Shown here: positions 8,983-17,781 of the stretch, one piece after another | How positions within the stretch are numbered: position 1 is the stretch's first letter | Layout of the letters: every line of letters begins with the position of its first letter | NCBI RefSeq assembly: GCF_008386565.1 | Contig: NZ_VUKA01000003.1 | Span: 124,001 to 188,000, forward strand | DNA: 64,000 bases | Direction: 5' to 3' | From: Teichococcus oryzae | Lineage (GTDB): Bacteria > Pseudomonadota > Alphaproteobacteria > Acetobacterales > Acetobacteraceae | The notes under the pieces: generated by a model | Told to the model about the DNA's origin: nothing | The model's input: the letters and a program-made list of their open reading frames with translations, nothing else | The model's database searches: none | Position numbers and translations under genes: made by a program

Positions 8983-10281
8983 TCAGGCCAGGCGCCAGTT
9001 GGTGGCCGGCGCCTTGCGCACCCGGCTGGCGACTGCCTCGAAGCTGTCCAGCGCGCCTTCCCAGAACTGGTCGATCAGGTCCCGGTTGATGGCCACCCAG
9101 GAGGAGACCAGGTCGAATTCGCGCTGGTTGAGCCCGCCGCTGACCTGCATCAGCATCGGCTCCAGCAACAGCACGGTGAGGCGGTCCTGCTCCATCCGGG
9201 GCCCGGGCGTGACGCCGATCACCGGCGGCTCCGCGCCCGTGCCGCGGCGCAGCCACACCACCACGGGCAGGCCGGTCAAGGACTGGCGAAGGCTGACATT
9301 GTCGCCCAGCCGGCGCGGCTGCGACGCGGCGCCATCGGCGGCCGGCGGCGTGGCCCGCCCGGCCGGGGCGGCGGGCGGCGGAGGTGGCGGCGCGGCTGCC
9401 GGAGCGGCGGCAGGGGTGGGCGCAGGAGACAGCGAGGGGGACGGTGCGGGAGGGGCCGCCGGGGCAGCAGGCGCCTCGGCGGCTGGCGCGGCCTCGGCAG
9501 TGGCTGAAGGCGCCGCCTCGCCGACTGTCACGCCTTCCTCGTCCGCCGCCAGGGAAATGGAGAAGTCCAGCGCGAAGACCATGCGCAGCGCATCCTCGAA
9601 GGCGGCGCGGAAGGCGGGCATGTCCTGCCCGGGCGCACCGAAGCGCTGCCACAGGCCGTCCCAGCTGGTGGTCGTGGTGGTGCCGGCGGCCTGGGACTGG
9701 CGCAGGCTGCGGATCCAGCCATGCGCGTCCAGGGCCAGCGGCTCGGCCGCCAGGGTGGCGACGACGCGGCGGTCCAGCGGGATGGCCTGGCGCAGCAGGC
9801 TGGCCAGGAAGCGCGCATTGAGGCGGAGGCGGGGCCGCCAGGCGGCCTGCCGCCCACGGCCGCGCGCGTCCAGCACGCCGATCGGCGCCTGCCCGTCCTC
9901 GGCCACGGTGAGGCGTGCCTGCAGCAGCCGTTCCAGCTGGGTGCGCACCTCCTCCAGCACCGGCGCCGTGGCCGGCACGCCGAGGCGGGTGGCCAGGGCC
10001 TCCAGATCGGCGCCAAGCTCAACCGCGGCATCACCCCCGCGCACGGCGCTGTCGCAGAGATGCATCAGCAGCAGGCGCAGGCACCAGCCGGAAGGAACCG
10101 GCTGATCTTCCGCGGCTTCCAGTGCGATCTCCACGCCATCCGCCCCGCGCTGCCAGCTTCCCTGCGCAGGCAGCAGGGGCAGGCCCAGGCGGCAGAAGGC
10201 AGGGTGCAGCCAGATGGTATTGGGATCGGTATGCGCGGGATCACCGGGCATGAGATCGGCGGGCGAGACGGAGATGTTCAT
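8983..10281 (-). CDS. RepA_C-like replication-initiator-related protein with Pro/Ala linker and extra C-terminal domain
   Basis: 432 residues. Residues about 25-245 follow the order of plasmid RepA proteins (RepA_C, PF04796 type): FCRLGLPLLPA, W-R, then PSGWCLRLLLMHLCDSAVR with AVELGADLEAL, then TQLERLLQARLTV, then LRLNARFLASLLRQAIPLDRR with EPLALDAHGWI, then SWDGLWQRFG and FRAAFEDALRMV. Next comes a low-complexity Pro/Ala linker (about 255-325) and a C-terminal domain ending in SSWVAINRDLIDQFWEG. The last part loosely recalls the end of DUF4160 proteins, but I cannot confirm that. No Shine-Dalgarno is visible before ATG 10281. The neighbours are chromosomal housekeeping genes, so this may be a domesticated initiator or transcription regulator. 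The RepA relationship is by pattern recognition only. Confidence 0.6.
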   Translation of the reverse strand: MNISVSPADLMPGDPAHTDPNTIWLHPAFCRLGLPLLPAQGSWQRGADGVEIALEAAEDQPVPSGWCLRLLLMHLCDSAVRGGDAAVELGADLEALATRLGVPATAPVLEEVRTQLERLLQARLTVAEDGQAPIGVLDARGRGRQAAWRPRLRLNARFLASLLRQAIPLDRRVVATLAAEPLALDAHGWIRSLRQSQAAGTTTTTSWDGLWQRFGAPGQDMPAFRAAFEDALRMVFALDFSISLAADEEGVTVGEAAPSATAEAAPAAEAPAAPAAPPAPSPSLSPAPTPAAAPAAAPPPPPPAAPAGRATPPAADGAASQPRRLGDNVSLRQSLTGLPVVVWLRRGTGAEPPVIGVTPGPRMEQDRLTVLLLEPMLMQVSGGLNQREFDLVSSWVAINRDLIDQFWEGALDSFEAVASRVRKAPATNWRLA

Positions 10282-10371
10282 GCGAAACAGGACTCAGACT
10301 TCATCGAGGTGAAGAGCGGCCCGCCGAAGACTGGCAGACCCCGCCATGGCGTGGGCACGGTACTAGGCTGC

Positions 10372-10410
10372 CGTCAGACTGACGTCAGAATCTTATTTAG
10401 TTATGAATAA
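10372..10410 (-). promoter_or_regulatory. AT-rich upstream region of the RepA-like gene with phased direct repeats and palindrome
   Basis: Two copies of CGTCAGA start at 10372 and 10383, exactly 11 bases apart. They embed the perfect 10-base palindrome CTGACGTCAG (10379-10388). An AT-rich stretch follows, with TTATT (10393-10397) facing AATAA (10406-10410). This lies about 90 bases upstream of the RepA-like start in otherwise GC-rich DNA. It could be an autoregulated promoter or operator, or a remnant origin element; the sequence does not decide between these. Confidence 0.4.
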
Positions 10411-10505
10411 AGGATACATACAGGCGCCGGGGGCAGCATTCCTACCCGGCTTTGCCATATTTTTTCCGCTTTTGTGGCTTCTCACGCCATGCGCCAAAGC
10501 ATTTG

Positions 10506-10540
10506 ATGAGGCGGCGGGCCATTTCCGCCAGCCGCCTCAT
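10506..10540. repeat. Perfect 10-bp inverted repeat 3' of the ETF-QO gene
   Basis: ATGAGGCGGC (10506-10515) and GCCGCCTCAT (10531-10540) can form a strong hairpin with a 15-base loop, beginning 25 bases past the etfD stop on the minus strand. There is no T tract, so it is at best a weak or Rho-assisted transcription end or mRNA 3' stabiliser. The rest of the 283-base gap (10282-10564) holds the RepA-like upstream region and no credible small gene. Confidence 0.5.
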
Positions 10541-10564
10541 GCCACCGGGGGCAGCAAGGGCCCT

Positions 10565-12190
10565 TCACATCCCGCCGATATAGTTCGGCCCGCCCGCTCC
10601 CTCCGGCGTCTTCCAGTCGATGTTCTGCGACGGGTCCTTGATGTCGCAGGTCTTGCAGTGGACGCAGTTCTGCGCGTTGATCACCAGCCTGGGCTGGCCT
10701 TCCTCGACGCCCACCGCCTCATAAACCCCGGCGGGGCAGTAGCGGCTTTCGGGCGCGCGATAGATGTCCCAGTTGACGCCCTTCCAGGCGGACGGGTCCT
10801 TCAGCACCAGATGCGGCGGCTGGTCTTCCTCATGGTTGGTGTTGGACAGGAACACCGAGGACAGCCGGTCGAAGGTCAGCTTGCCGTCCGGCTTCGGGTA
10901 GGGGATGCGGCGGCTGTTGTTGGCGGATTTGGTGGCGCTGTGGTCGGCATGGTGCGACAGCGTCCAGGGCGCCTTGCCGCGGAACACATAGGTGTCGAGC
11001 GCGGCGTTCACCATGCCGCCATACAGCCCCCACTTGGCGAAGCCGGGGCGGATGTTGCGCACCGCCGTCAGCTCCTCCCACACCCAGCTCTGGCGCAGCG
11101 CCTCGGGATAGGCGGACAGCACCGGCGGCGGCGCGTCCTGCGCCATGGCGGCGGCGGCGGCCTCGGCGGCCAGCATGCCGGACTTCATGGCGGTGTGGGT
11201 GCCCTTGATCTTGGGCACGTTGAGGAAGCCGGCCCCGTCGCCGATCAACGCGCCGCCCGGAAAGGCCAGGCGCGGAATGGATTGCAGCCCGCCCTCGTTC
11301 AGGGCGCGGGCGCCATAGGCGATGCGCTTGCCCCCTTCCAGCATCTTCCGGACCTCGGGATGGGTCTTGAAGCGCTGCATCTCCTCGAAGGGGGACAACC
11401 AGGTGTTGGGGTAGTCGAGCCCCACCACGAAGCCCACCGACACCAGGTTCTCGCCCAGCATGTACAGCCAGGCGCCGCCATAGGTGTCGCTGCTCAGCGG
11501 CCAGCCCACCGAGTGCCAGATCTTGCCCGGCGTATGGTGCTCCTTGGGGATTTCCCACAGCTCCTTGATGCCGAGCGCGTAGGTCTGCGGCTGCACCCCC
11601 TCGCGCAGGCCGTAGAGCGCTTCCAGCTTCTTGGTGAGGGAGCCGCGGCAGCCTTCGCCGAACAGGGTGTAGCGGGCGCGCAGTTCCATGCCGGGCTGGT
11701 AGTTCGGTCCCTGCTCGCCTTCCCGGGTGATTCCCATCACCCCGGCGACGACACCCTTCACCACGCCATTGTCGATAATGGTCTCGGACGCGGCGAAGCC
11801 CGGATAGATCTCCACCCCCAGCGCTTCCGCCCGGGCGCCGAGCCAGCGGCACAGATTGCCGAGGCTCACCACGTAATTGCCGTGGTTGTGCATCTGCGGC
11901 GGCGTCGGCAGCTTGTAGGCCTTGGCTTCCGTGAGGAACATGAAGCTGTCCTCGGCGGCCGGTGTCGCCAGCTCCGGCGGATCGTCCCGCCAGTCGGGGA
12001 TCAGTTCGTCCAGCGCGCGGGGCTCGATCACCGCGCCGGACAGGATGTGCGCGCCGACCTCGGAACCCTTCTCCACCACGCAAACGGAGGTTTCCGGCGA
12101 GAGCTGCTTCAGCCGGATCGCCGCCGCCAGGCCGGATGGGCCGGCACCGACCACCAGCACATCGAATTCCATGCTCTCGCGTTCACTCAC
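10565..12190 (-). CDS. etfD: Electron-transfer flavoprotein:ubiquinone oxidoreductase
   Basis: 541 residues from GTG 12190 (MSERESMEFDVLVVG), supported by GGAGAGG about 8 bases upstream; in-frame ATGs at 12208 and 12172 are less well placed. It passes electrons from reduced ETF (beta-oxidation, amino-acid dehydrogenases) to ubiquinone at the inner membrane. An N-terminal FAD-binding GAGPSGLAAAIRL is followed by long UQ/FAD domains, including GGALIGDGAGFLNVPKIKGT. The C-terminal 4Fe-4S ferredoxin-like domain has its four Cys in YCPAGVYE and CVHCKTCDIKDP. The length is normal for the family. etfA/etfB are not in this window. It is divergent from the uracil-DNA glycosylase gene, with about 110 bases between the starts. 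Confidence 0.96.
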   Translation of the reverse strand: MSERESMEFDVLVVGAGPSGLAAAIRLKQLSPETSVCVVEKGSEVGAHILSGAVIEPRALDELIPDWRDDPPELATPAAEDSFMFLTEAKAYKLPTPPQMHNHGNYVVSLGNLCRWLGARAEALGVEIYPGFAASETIIDNGVVKGVVAGVMGITREGEQGPNYQPGMELRARYTLFGEGCRGSLTKKLEALYGLREGVQPQTYALGIKELWEIPKEHHTPGKIWHSVGWPLSSDTYGGAWLYMLGENLVSVGFVVGLDYPNTWLSPFEEMQRFKTHPEVRKMLEGGKRIAYGARALNEGGLQSIPRLAFPGGALIGDGAGFLNVPKIKGTHTAMKSGMLAAEAAAAAMAQDAPPPVLSAYPEALRQSWVWEELTAVRNIRPGFAKWGLYGGMVNAALDTYVFRGKAPWTLSHHADHSATKSANNSRRIPYPKPDGKLTFDRLSSVFLSNTNHEEDQPPHLVLKDPSAWKGVNWDIYRAPESRYCPAGVYEAVGVEEGQPRLVINAQNCVHCKTCDIKDPSQNIDWKTPEGAGGPNYIGGM

Positions 12191-12301
12191 GCTTTGTTCC
12201 TCTCCCATGGTTGTGCGAAGCAGCAGACCACTTTCCCTATCCGGCCTTAGCCTGATCGGTGCTTGCGCGGAACCCTTCACCGCCCTGATATCTGGGCCGA
12301 G

Positions 12302-13201
12302 ATGATCGCCGCGCAGCCCCCCCTCCCGCAATCCGAGCCGTCATCGGCCATCCTTCTGGCGGCGCTGCGGCTGCAACTGGAATGGGGCGCCGACGAAGCC
12401 CTGCTGGACGCGCCGCTGGACCGGCTGGCCGCCACCCCGGAACGCCAGGCCCCGGAAGCGGCAGCCGCGCCGGGTGCCGCTCCCGCGCAGCCGGCTCCCG
12501 CCCGCGCGGCGGCGGCACGGCGCGCCCCGCCGCCCATGGCGCCGGCCCTGATCCCCGCGCTGCGCGACACCCATGCCCTGGCCGCCGCCGCCGGCAGCCT
12601 GGAAGCGCTGCGGGAAGCGGTGCGCGGCCTGGAAACCCCGCTGCGGGACACCGCCACCAACCTGGTTTTCGCCGATGGCAATCCCGCCTCGCCGCTGATG
12701 CTCATCGGCGAGGCCCCGGGGGCGGAGGAGGATCGCCTGGGGCGGCCCTTTGTGGGTGCATCGGGCCAGTTGCTCGACCGGATGCTGGCCAGCATCGGGC
12801 TGGACCGGACGCAGCAGAACCCGGCGCAGGCGGTCTACATCACCAACATCCTGCCCTGGCGCCCCCCCGGCAACCGCAACCCGACGGATGCCGAGGTCAA
12901 CCTGTTCCTCCCCATGGTGATACGCCACATTGCCCTGGTCCGCCCCCGGCACGTCCTGATGCTGGGAGGCGTTTCGGCCAAGGCGTTGCTGCGGCGGCGG
13001 GAAGGCATCACCCGGCTGCGGGGCCGCTGGCACGAGTTGCCTGGCGACGACACCCTGGAAATCCCGGCCACGCCCGCGATGGCAAGCTGGCACCCGGCCT
13101 ATCTTCTCCGCAATCCGGCGGCCAAGCGGGATGCCTGGGCCGACCTGCTGTTGCTGCGCCGCGCACTGGATGGCCATCCTCTATCAACTCATCCGGCATA
13201 A
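12302..13201 (+). CDS. Family-4-type uracil-DNA glycosylase lacking Fe-S cysteines
   Basis: 299 residues from ATG 12302. The protein begins with an Ala/Pro-rich region (about 50-85) that may be disordered; the catalytic domain follows. Motif A is GEAPGAEED (starting at 136), with FVGASGQLLDRMLASIGLDR, the YITNILPWRPPGNRNPT loop, LRGRW, and the C-terminal ASWHPAYLLR motif that contacts uracil and the backbone. It would excise uracil from DNA in base-excision repair. Family-4 enzymes normally carry four Cys that bind a 4Fe-4S cluster; this protein contains no cysteine at all. The positions before TATNLVFADGNP and before the RHIAL helix, where Cys is expected, hold other residues. Activity is therefore likely but not certain. 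Confidence 0.88.
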   Translation: MIAAQPPLPQSEPSSAILLAALRLQLEWGADEALLDAPLDRLAATPERQAPEAAAAPGAAPAQPAPARAAAARRAPPPMAPALIPALRDTHALAAAAGSLEALREAVRGLETPLRDTATNLVFADGNPASPLMLIGEAPGAEEDRLGRPFVGASGQLLDRMLASIGLDRTQQNPAQAVYITNILPWRPPGNRNPTDAEVNLFLPMVIRHIALVRPRHVLMLGGVSAKALLRRREGITRLRGRWHELPGDDTLEIPATPAMASWHPAYLLRNPAAKRDAWADLLLLRRALDGHPLSTHPA

Positions 13202-13326
13202 CGGTTTCGTGATGCAACCGAAGGCTATAAGCGCCTGGAATCCCATGAAGCCGTCCAAAAATTCGGGATTCGTCTCTCCCTTTGAAGTTGCCCCATCCGG
13301 CATGGCTCGTTAACGCCTGAATTGCC

Positions 13327-15126
13327 ATGAGAGCGATCTGCACCATGGCCCTTCGCACACCCGCCCTGGCCTTTGGCCTGGGATGGGCGGCGTCGCTGTG
13401 CGTCGGGGCTCAGGTCCCGGCCATGGCGCAACGGGCCGGAGAGACCGTCACCCTGGAGCGGGCCAGCCATTCCACGGCCCTTTCCGATTCGTCAGGCCTT
13501 GTGGAACAGGCCATGAGCATTCCGCGTCCCGCCCTCGGCGGCGTGCCCGGTCTGCCGCAACCGCTCGCGCCCTCCGACGCGGCGCGGCTGGCGCAGATCT
13601 TCGCGCTGCAACAGCGTGGCGACTTCGCCGCCGCCGAGGCCGAGACGCGGCGCCTGGAGGACCGGCGGCTGCTCGGCCATGTGCTGGCCGATCGGTGGCA
13701 GCGCCCGGGCGCACCGCCGCCGGACCTGGCCGCGCTGCATGATTGGCTGCTGCGCCATTCCGACCTGCCCGATGCCGGCGCGGTGCATGAGATGCTGCGC
13801 CACCGCCTGCCCAAGGACGCGCCGCAGCCGCCAGCGCCGATCGACGAATCCTTGCCGGCCGATATCGAGCTCGCGCCGGAAGACAATGCCACCACCCCGG
13901 CCAGTGCCAGCCGCGACGCGGTGAGCGGCGTCGAGGCGGCGCGGGCCAGGTTCCAGGCCGGGCAGGACGAGGAAGCCTATCGCCTCGCCGCCAGGCTCGC
14001 CCGGCGCAACCCGCATCTGGCGCAGCCGGCCTATCTGGCGGGCCTGGCGGCCTGGGGCAGTGGCCGGCCCGAGCTGGCCCTGGGGCAGTTCGAGGCCGCC
14101 GCGCGCGCCGAAGGCACCACGCCCGCCCTGCGCGCCGCCGCGGCCTTCTGGACGGCGCGTGCCGCCATCCGCACCCGCCGGCCGCAGCTTTATGTGCCCT
14201 GGATGCTGCAGGCGGCGCAGGAGCCGCGCACCTTCTACGGATTGATCGCCCGCCGCGTGCTGGGCCTCAGCCCAGGCTTCGCCTGGGAGCGCGACACCGC
14301 CGGCGCCGCCGATGGCGCCGTGCTGGCCGAAACAGCCGCGGGCTGGCGTGCGCTGGCCCTTCTGCAGATCGGCCAGGGTGAGCGGGCCGAGCGCGAGTTG
14401 CGCCGGCTTTGGCCGATCGCCAAGGGCAATCCTTCCCTGCTCCGCGCGGTGCTGACGGTGGCCAGCCAGGCCGGGCTGACCGACCTCGCGGCCCAGGTTG
14501 CCGGACTGGTGCAGACCAATGACGGCCGCCCGCGTGATTACGACCGCTTCCCGCTGCCGCCGCTGAAACCCGCGGGCGGCTTCCAGGTGGACCCGGCGCT
14601 GCTTTATGGCCTGGCGCTGCAGGAATCCCGGTTCGACCCCAAGGCGGTGTCGCCGGCCGGGGCGCGCGGGCTGATGCAGATCATGCCCGCCACCGCCGCC
14701 TATATCTCCGGCGATAACAGCCTGAACGGCTCGGGCGTGCGGCGACTGCATGATCCCGCCCTGTCGCTGGATCTGGCCCAGCGCTACCTGCACCACCTGA
14801 CCGCGCGGGAGGTGGTGGACGGCAACCTGATCCGGCTGCTGGCCGCCTACAACAACGGGCCCGGCAATGTCGGCCGCTGGGCACCCAATGTGCGGCATCA
14901 GGACGATCCCTTTCTGTTCATCGAATCGATCCCGGTGGCCGAGACGCGCCACTTCGTGCAGCGCGTGCTGAGCTATTCCTGGATCTATGCCAGCCGCCTC
15001 GGCCTGCCTTCGCCGAGTCTGGACGACATGGCGCAGGGCGAGTTCCCGCGCTTCCGGGGCGCCGCCGCCATCACGACTCTGCGCCCCGAGGCGCCGCGTG
15101 GCGCCACCCGAACCGCCGCCCGCTGA
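13327..15126 (+). CDS. Periplasmic soluble lytic transglycosylase (SLT domain)
   Basis: 599 residues with an N-terminal signal peptide ending near AMAQ (about 36). A second in-frame ATG at 13345 is also possible; neither has a good ribosome site. A long alpha-helical, TPR-like superhelical region (about 65-400) precedes the C-terminal SLT domain. The catalytic Glu is about residue 433 in ALQESRFDPKAVSPAGARG, followed by LMQIMPATA and the AAYNNGPGNVGRW substrate loop. The enzyme cleaves the MurNAc-GlcNAc bond of peptidoglycan, forming 1,6-anhydro ends, in cell-wall turnover. The length and layout match the Slt70 superfamily. A GC hairpin lies right after the stop. Confidence 0.93.
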   Translation: MRAICTMALRTPALAFGLGWAASLCVGAQVPAMAQRAGETVTLERASHSTALSDSSGLVEQAMSIPRPALGGVPGLPQPLAPSDAARLAQIFALQQRGDFAAAEAETRRLEDRRLLGHVLADRWQRPGAPPPDLAALHDWLLRHSDLPDAGAVHEMLRHRLPKDAPQPPAPIDESLPADIELAPEDNATTPASASRDAVSGVEAARARFQAGQDEEAYRLAARLARRNPHLAQPAYLAGLAAWGSGRPELALGQFEAAARAEGTTPALRAAAAFWTARAAIRTRRPQLYVPWMLQAAQEPRTFYGLIARRVLGLSPGFAWERDTAGAADGAVLAETAAGWRALALLQIGQGERAERELRRLWPIAKGNPSLLRAVLTVASQAGLTDLAAQVAGLVQTNDGRPRDYDRFPLPPLKPAGGFQVDPALLYGLALQESRFDPKAVSPAGARGLMQIMPATAAYISGDNSLNGSGVRRLHDPALSLDLAQRYLHHLTAREVVDGNLIRLLAAYNNGPGNVGRWAPNVRHQDDPFLFIESIPVAETRHFVQRVLSYSWIYASRLGLPSPSLDDMAQGEFPRFRGAAAITTLRPEAPRGATRTAAR

Positions 15127-15130
15127 ACGG

Positions 15131-15150
15131 GAGGGCGCATTGCCGCCCTC
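15131..15150 (+). terminator. Hairpin after the lytic transglycosylase gene
   Basis: GAGGGCG (15131-15137) pairs perfectly with CGCCCTC (15144-15150) around a six-base loop, starting 4 bases after the stop. No T tract follows, so termination efficiency is uncertain. Confidence 0.45.
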
Positions 15151-15165
15151 TACTCCTGCGCGATT

Positions 15166-15195
15166 CAATGCAATCGAATGATCGTGGTTGCATTG
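15166..15195. promoter_or_regulatory. Inverted repeat upstream of the hybrid histidine kinase
   Basis: CAATGCAA (15166-15173) and TTGCATTG (15188-15195) form a perfect 8-bp inverted repeat with centres 22 bases apart, in the AT-richer part of the 168-base gap before the kinase gene (start 15295). The two-turn spacing suits a dimeric regulator. No factor can be named. Confidence 0.4.
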
Positions 15196-15294
15196 AGATC
15201 ATAGAAGTGTGAATTGCTCTCAGGCCGGCTTTATGGCCGGCAGGGGAGAATTGCCCCGCGCCAATTCCACTTCGGGAAAAGCTCAGGGGGGACA

Positions 15295-17781
15295 ATGGCA
15301 ACTTCGCATGGTCGCTTCGGTCCTCTCACCCTGGGTGTGGCGGCATTGCTGCTGGGCCTGTTCGGCGGCGGCGGCACGCTGGCGCTGCGCGTCATGGAGG
15401 ACGCCAAGGTGCAGCGCCTCGCCGTGGCGCAAAGCCAGGAAGTCGTGGAGTTGCTGCTCGACCTGCGCGGCATGCTGTTCCAGGCCGTGGTGTCGCGGAA
15501 CCTGATGCTGTACGGCGACCCCGGCCCTTCCCGCGAGCGCTACTACCAGACAAGCGCCCAGTTGCAGGCCGGGCTCGTCCGCCTGCGGGAGGAAGTCCGG
15601 GAAGTGCCGGAGCAGGCCGCCACGGTCGAGACGCTTGCCCGCCGTTCCTCCGCCATGATGACACGGCTGGAACAAACCATGCGCTATGCCGGCCGCGGCG
15701 ATGTGGGCCTCGACCTTCCCATGCTGGTACGCGAAAGCGCCGCCGAGCGGCAGGGGCTGCTTCAGCTGATCGAGCGCATGACCACCTGGGAGCGCAACCA
15801 CCTCGCCCAGGTCAACCAGGCCTATTCCGGCCGGGCCGAGCAGGCGCGCCTGATCATGGCGGGGCTGTTCGGCGTCACCCTGCTGCTGGGTATCGGCTTG
15901 CTCTGGCTGCTGCACCGCTACCAGCAGAGCAACGCCGCCCGCTATGCCTTCCTGGAAGCGTCAAAACGCGCCGCCGAAGCGGACAACGCCACCCTGTCTG
16001 CCAGCCGCAGCCGGCTGCAATCCATCCTGGACCATGCGCGGGACCCGATCCTGCTGGTGGATGGCGCGAACCGCATCCGCCTGGCCAACAACGCCGCCGC
16101 CGAGCAGTTCCGCCAGCCGCTCGGGCAATTGCTGGGCTGCCCGGTGCAAACGCTGATCCCCGTCTTCGGCCGGAGCCAGGGCGAGGTCCAGGCCTGCCGC
16201 GTGGATGGCTCCAGCTTCCCGGCCGAGTTGTCGGTCGGCCGGTACGAGCAGGATGGCGAGGCGGGCTGCGTGTGCGTGCTGCGGGACATTTCCGAGCGGC
16301 GCCGCCTGAACGAGATGAAAAACGAGTTCATCTCCACCGTCAGCCATGAGCTGCGCACGCCGCTGACCTCGATCCGCGCCGCGCTCGGGCTGGTCACCGG
16401 CGGCGCGACCGGCCCCCTGCCGGAGCAGGCGCGCGAAATGCTCGACATCGCGCAAAAGAATTCCGAGCGGCTGGCGTTGCTGGTCAACGACATCCTCGAC
16501 ATCGAGAAGATCGAGGCCGGCCGGCTGGAATTCCGCCGCGAGCGTGTTTCCGCCCGCCAGCTGCTGGAGCAGGCGGTCACCGCCAACCGCGCCTATGGCG
16601 AGGAATTCGGCGTGCGCTTCGAGATCCGGCAGGCCACCGACACGGCCGTGTATGCCGATGTCCAGCGCATCCAGCAGGTTCTGGCCAACCTCCTGTCCAA
16701 CGCCGCCAAGTTCTCGCCGGCCGGCGGCGTGGTGGAGGTTTCGCTGGAGGTGGATTCCGGCAACGCCACCTTCCGGGTGCGCGACCATGGCCCGGGCATC
16801 CCGGCCGAGTTCCGCCCCCGCATCTTCCAGCGCTTCGCCCAGGCGGATTCCTCCGATGTGCGCCAGAAGGGCGGCACCGGCCTCGGCCTGTCGATCAGCC
16901 GCGCCATCGTGGAGCACCATGGCGGCCAGGTCGGCTTCGGGGAGGCCGAAGGCGGCGGCACCGTCTTCTTCTTCACCCTGCCCCGGCTGGTGGAGCCCGC
17001 GCGTGTGCCGTCCGGGGAGCCGGGCCGCCGCCGCCGCGTGCTGATCATCGAGGACGATGCCGATGTGGCGCGGCTGCTGTGCATGCTGCTCGACCGGGAT
17101 GGCTGGGATGGCTGCATCGCCGGCAACGCGGCCGAGGCCTTCGCCGCGCTGGACCGCGAATCCTTTGATGCCCTGACGCTGGACCTGATGCTGCCCGACG
17201 AGGACGGCATCTCCCTGTTCCGCCGCCTGCGCCAGCGCCCCGATGGCCGCACCCTGCCAGTGGTGGTGATTTCCGCCACCGCCGATGACGGGCGCCGCAG
17301 CCTGAGCGGGGATGCCGTGGGTGTCGCGGACTGGCTGGACAAGCCGATCGACCAGGGCCGGCTGCGCGACGCGCTGCGGCAGGCGCTGTGCGCCAGCGGC
17401 GGCCCGGCCGACATCCTGCATGTGGAGGATGACGACGATATCCGGCGTGTGGTGGCCGCCGTGATGGGCGACGAGGCCCGGATGGTCCCGGCGCGCAACC
17501 TGGCCGAGGCGCGGGCGGCGCTGGCCGGGGATGCCCGCTTCGCCCTTGTGGTGATCGATCTCGGCCTGCCCGATGGCAGCGGGCTGGAACTGCTGCCGGA
17601 CATCCGCGCCTTGCACCCGCCGCCACCCGTGTTGATCTTCTCGGCCAGCGACCCCGATGCGCAGACCGCGAGCAGCGTCGCGGCCGCCCTGGTGAAAAGC
17701 CGCACGGAGAACGAAACCCTGCACCACACCATCCGCCACCTGATCGAGGCGCGGCCGAGCCGGGCGGAGGCCGCGGAATGA
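15295..17781 (+). CDS. Hybrid sensor histidine kinase with two receiver domains
   Basis: 828 residues from ATG 15295, preceded by AGGGGGG 5 bases upstream; the upstream in-frame ATG at 15214 would extend past the signal anchor. Domains in order: transmembrane helix (about 8-30), periplasmic helical sensor (to about 185), second transmembrane helix (about 185-208), PAS-like domain (about 235-340), HisKA with the phospho-His at about 351 in STVSHELRTPLTS, HATPase (NLLSNAAKF; GPGIP; GTGLGLSIS), REC1 with Asp630 (TLDLMLPDEDG), REC2 with Asp755 (VVIDLGLPDGSG). Two receivers in one kinase, overlapped by a lone receiver gene and then an Hpt-bearing cyclase, indicate a branched phosphorelay. The ATGA overlap at 17778 couples it to the next gene. 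Confidence 0.93.
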   Translation: MATSHGRFGPLTLGVAALLLGLFGGGGTLALRVMEDAKVQRLAVAQSQEVVELLLDLRGMLFQAVVSRNLMLYGDPGPSRERYYQTSAQLQAGLVRLREEVREVPEQAATVETLARRSSAMMTRLEQTMRYAGRGDVGLDLPMLVRESAAERQGLLQLIERMTTWERNHLAQVNQAYSGRAEQARLIMAGLFGVTLLLGIGLLWLLHRYQQSNAARYAFLEASKRAAEADNATLSASRSRLQSILDHARDPILLVDGANRIRLANNAAAEQFRQPLGQLLGCPVQTLIPVFGRSQGEVQACRVDGSSFPAELSVGRYEQDGEAGCVCVLRDISERRRLNEMKNEFISTVSHELRTPLTSIRAALGLVTGGATGPLPEQAREMLDIAQKNSERLALLVNDILDIEKIEAGRLEFRRERVSARQLLEQAVTANRAYGEEFGVRFEIRQATDTAVYADVQRIQQVLANLLSNAAKFSPAGGVVEVSLEVDSGNATFRVRDHGPGIPAEFRPRIFQRFAQADSSDVRQKGGTGLGLSISRAIVEHHGGQVGFGEAEGGGTVFFFTLPRLVEPARVPSGEPGRRRRVLIIEDDADVARLLCMLLDRDGWDGCIAGNAAEAFAALDRESFDALTLDLMLPDEDGISLFRRLRQRPDGRTLPVVVISATADDGRRSLSGDAVGVADWLDKPIDQGRLRDALRQALCASGGPADILHVEDDDDIRRVVAAVMGDEARMVPARNLAEARAALAGDARFALVVIDLGLPDGSGLELLPDIRALHPPPPVLIFSASDPDAQTASSVAAALVKSRTENETLHHTIRHLIEARPSRAEAAE

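Noticed and set aside
9310-9560. DUF4160-type domain at the C terminus of the RepA-like protein
   Set aside because: Only a loose W-x(3)-NR-x(5)-W resemblance; the region 9310-9560 is mostly the Pro/Ala linker, and no call should rest on it.
10403-12250. 615-residue plus-strand frame antisense to ETF-QO
   Set aside because: Low-complexity Gly/His/Gln sequence; the minus strand carries a full ETF-QO with FAD and 4Fe-4S motifs.
13492-15168. 558-residue minus-strand frame antisense to the lytic transglycosylase
   Set aside because: The plus strand has a signal peptide and a full SLT domain; the antisense translation has no motif.
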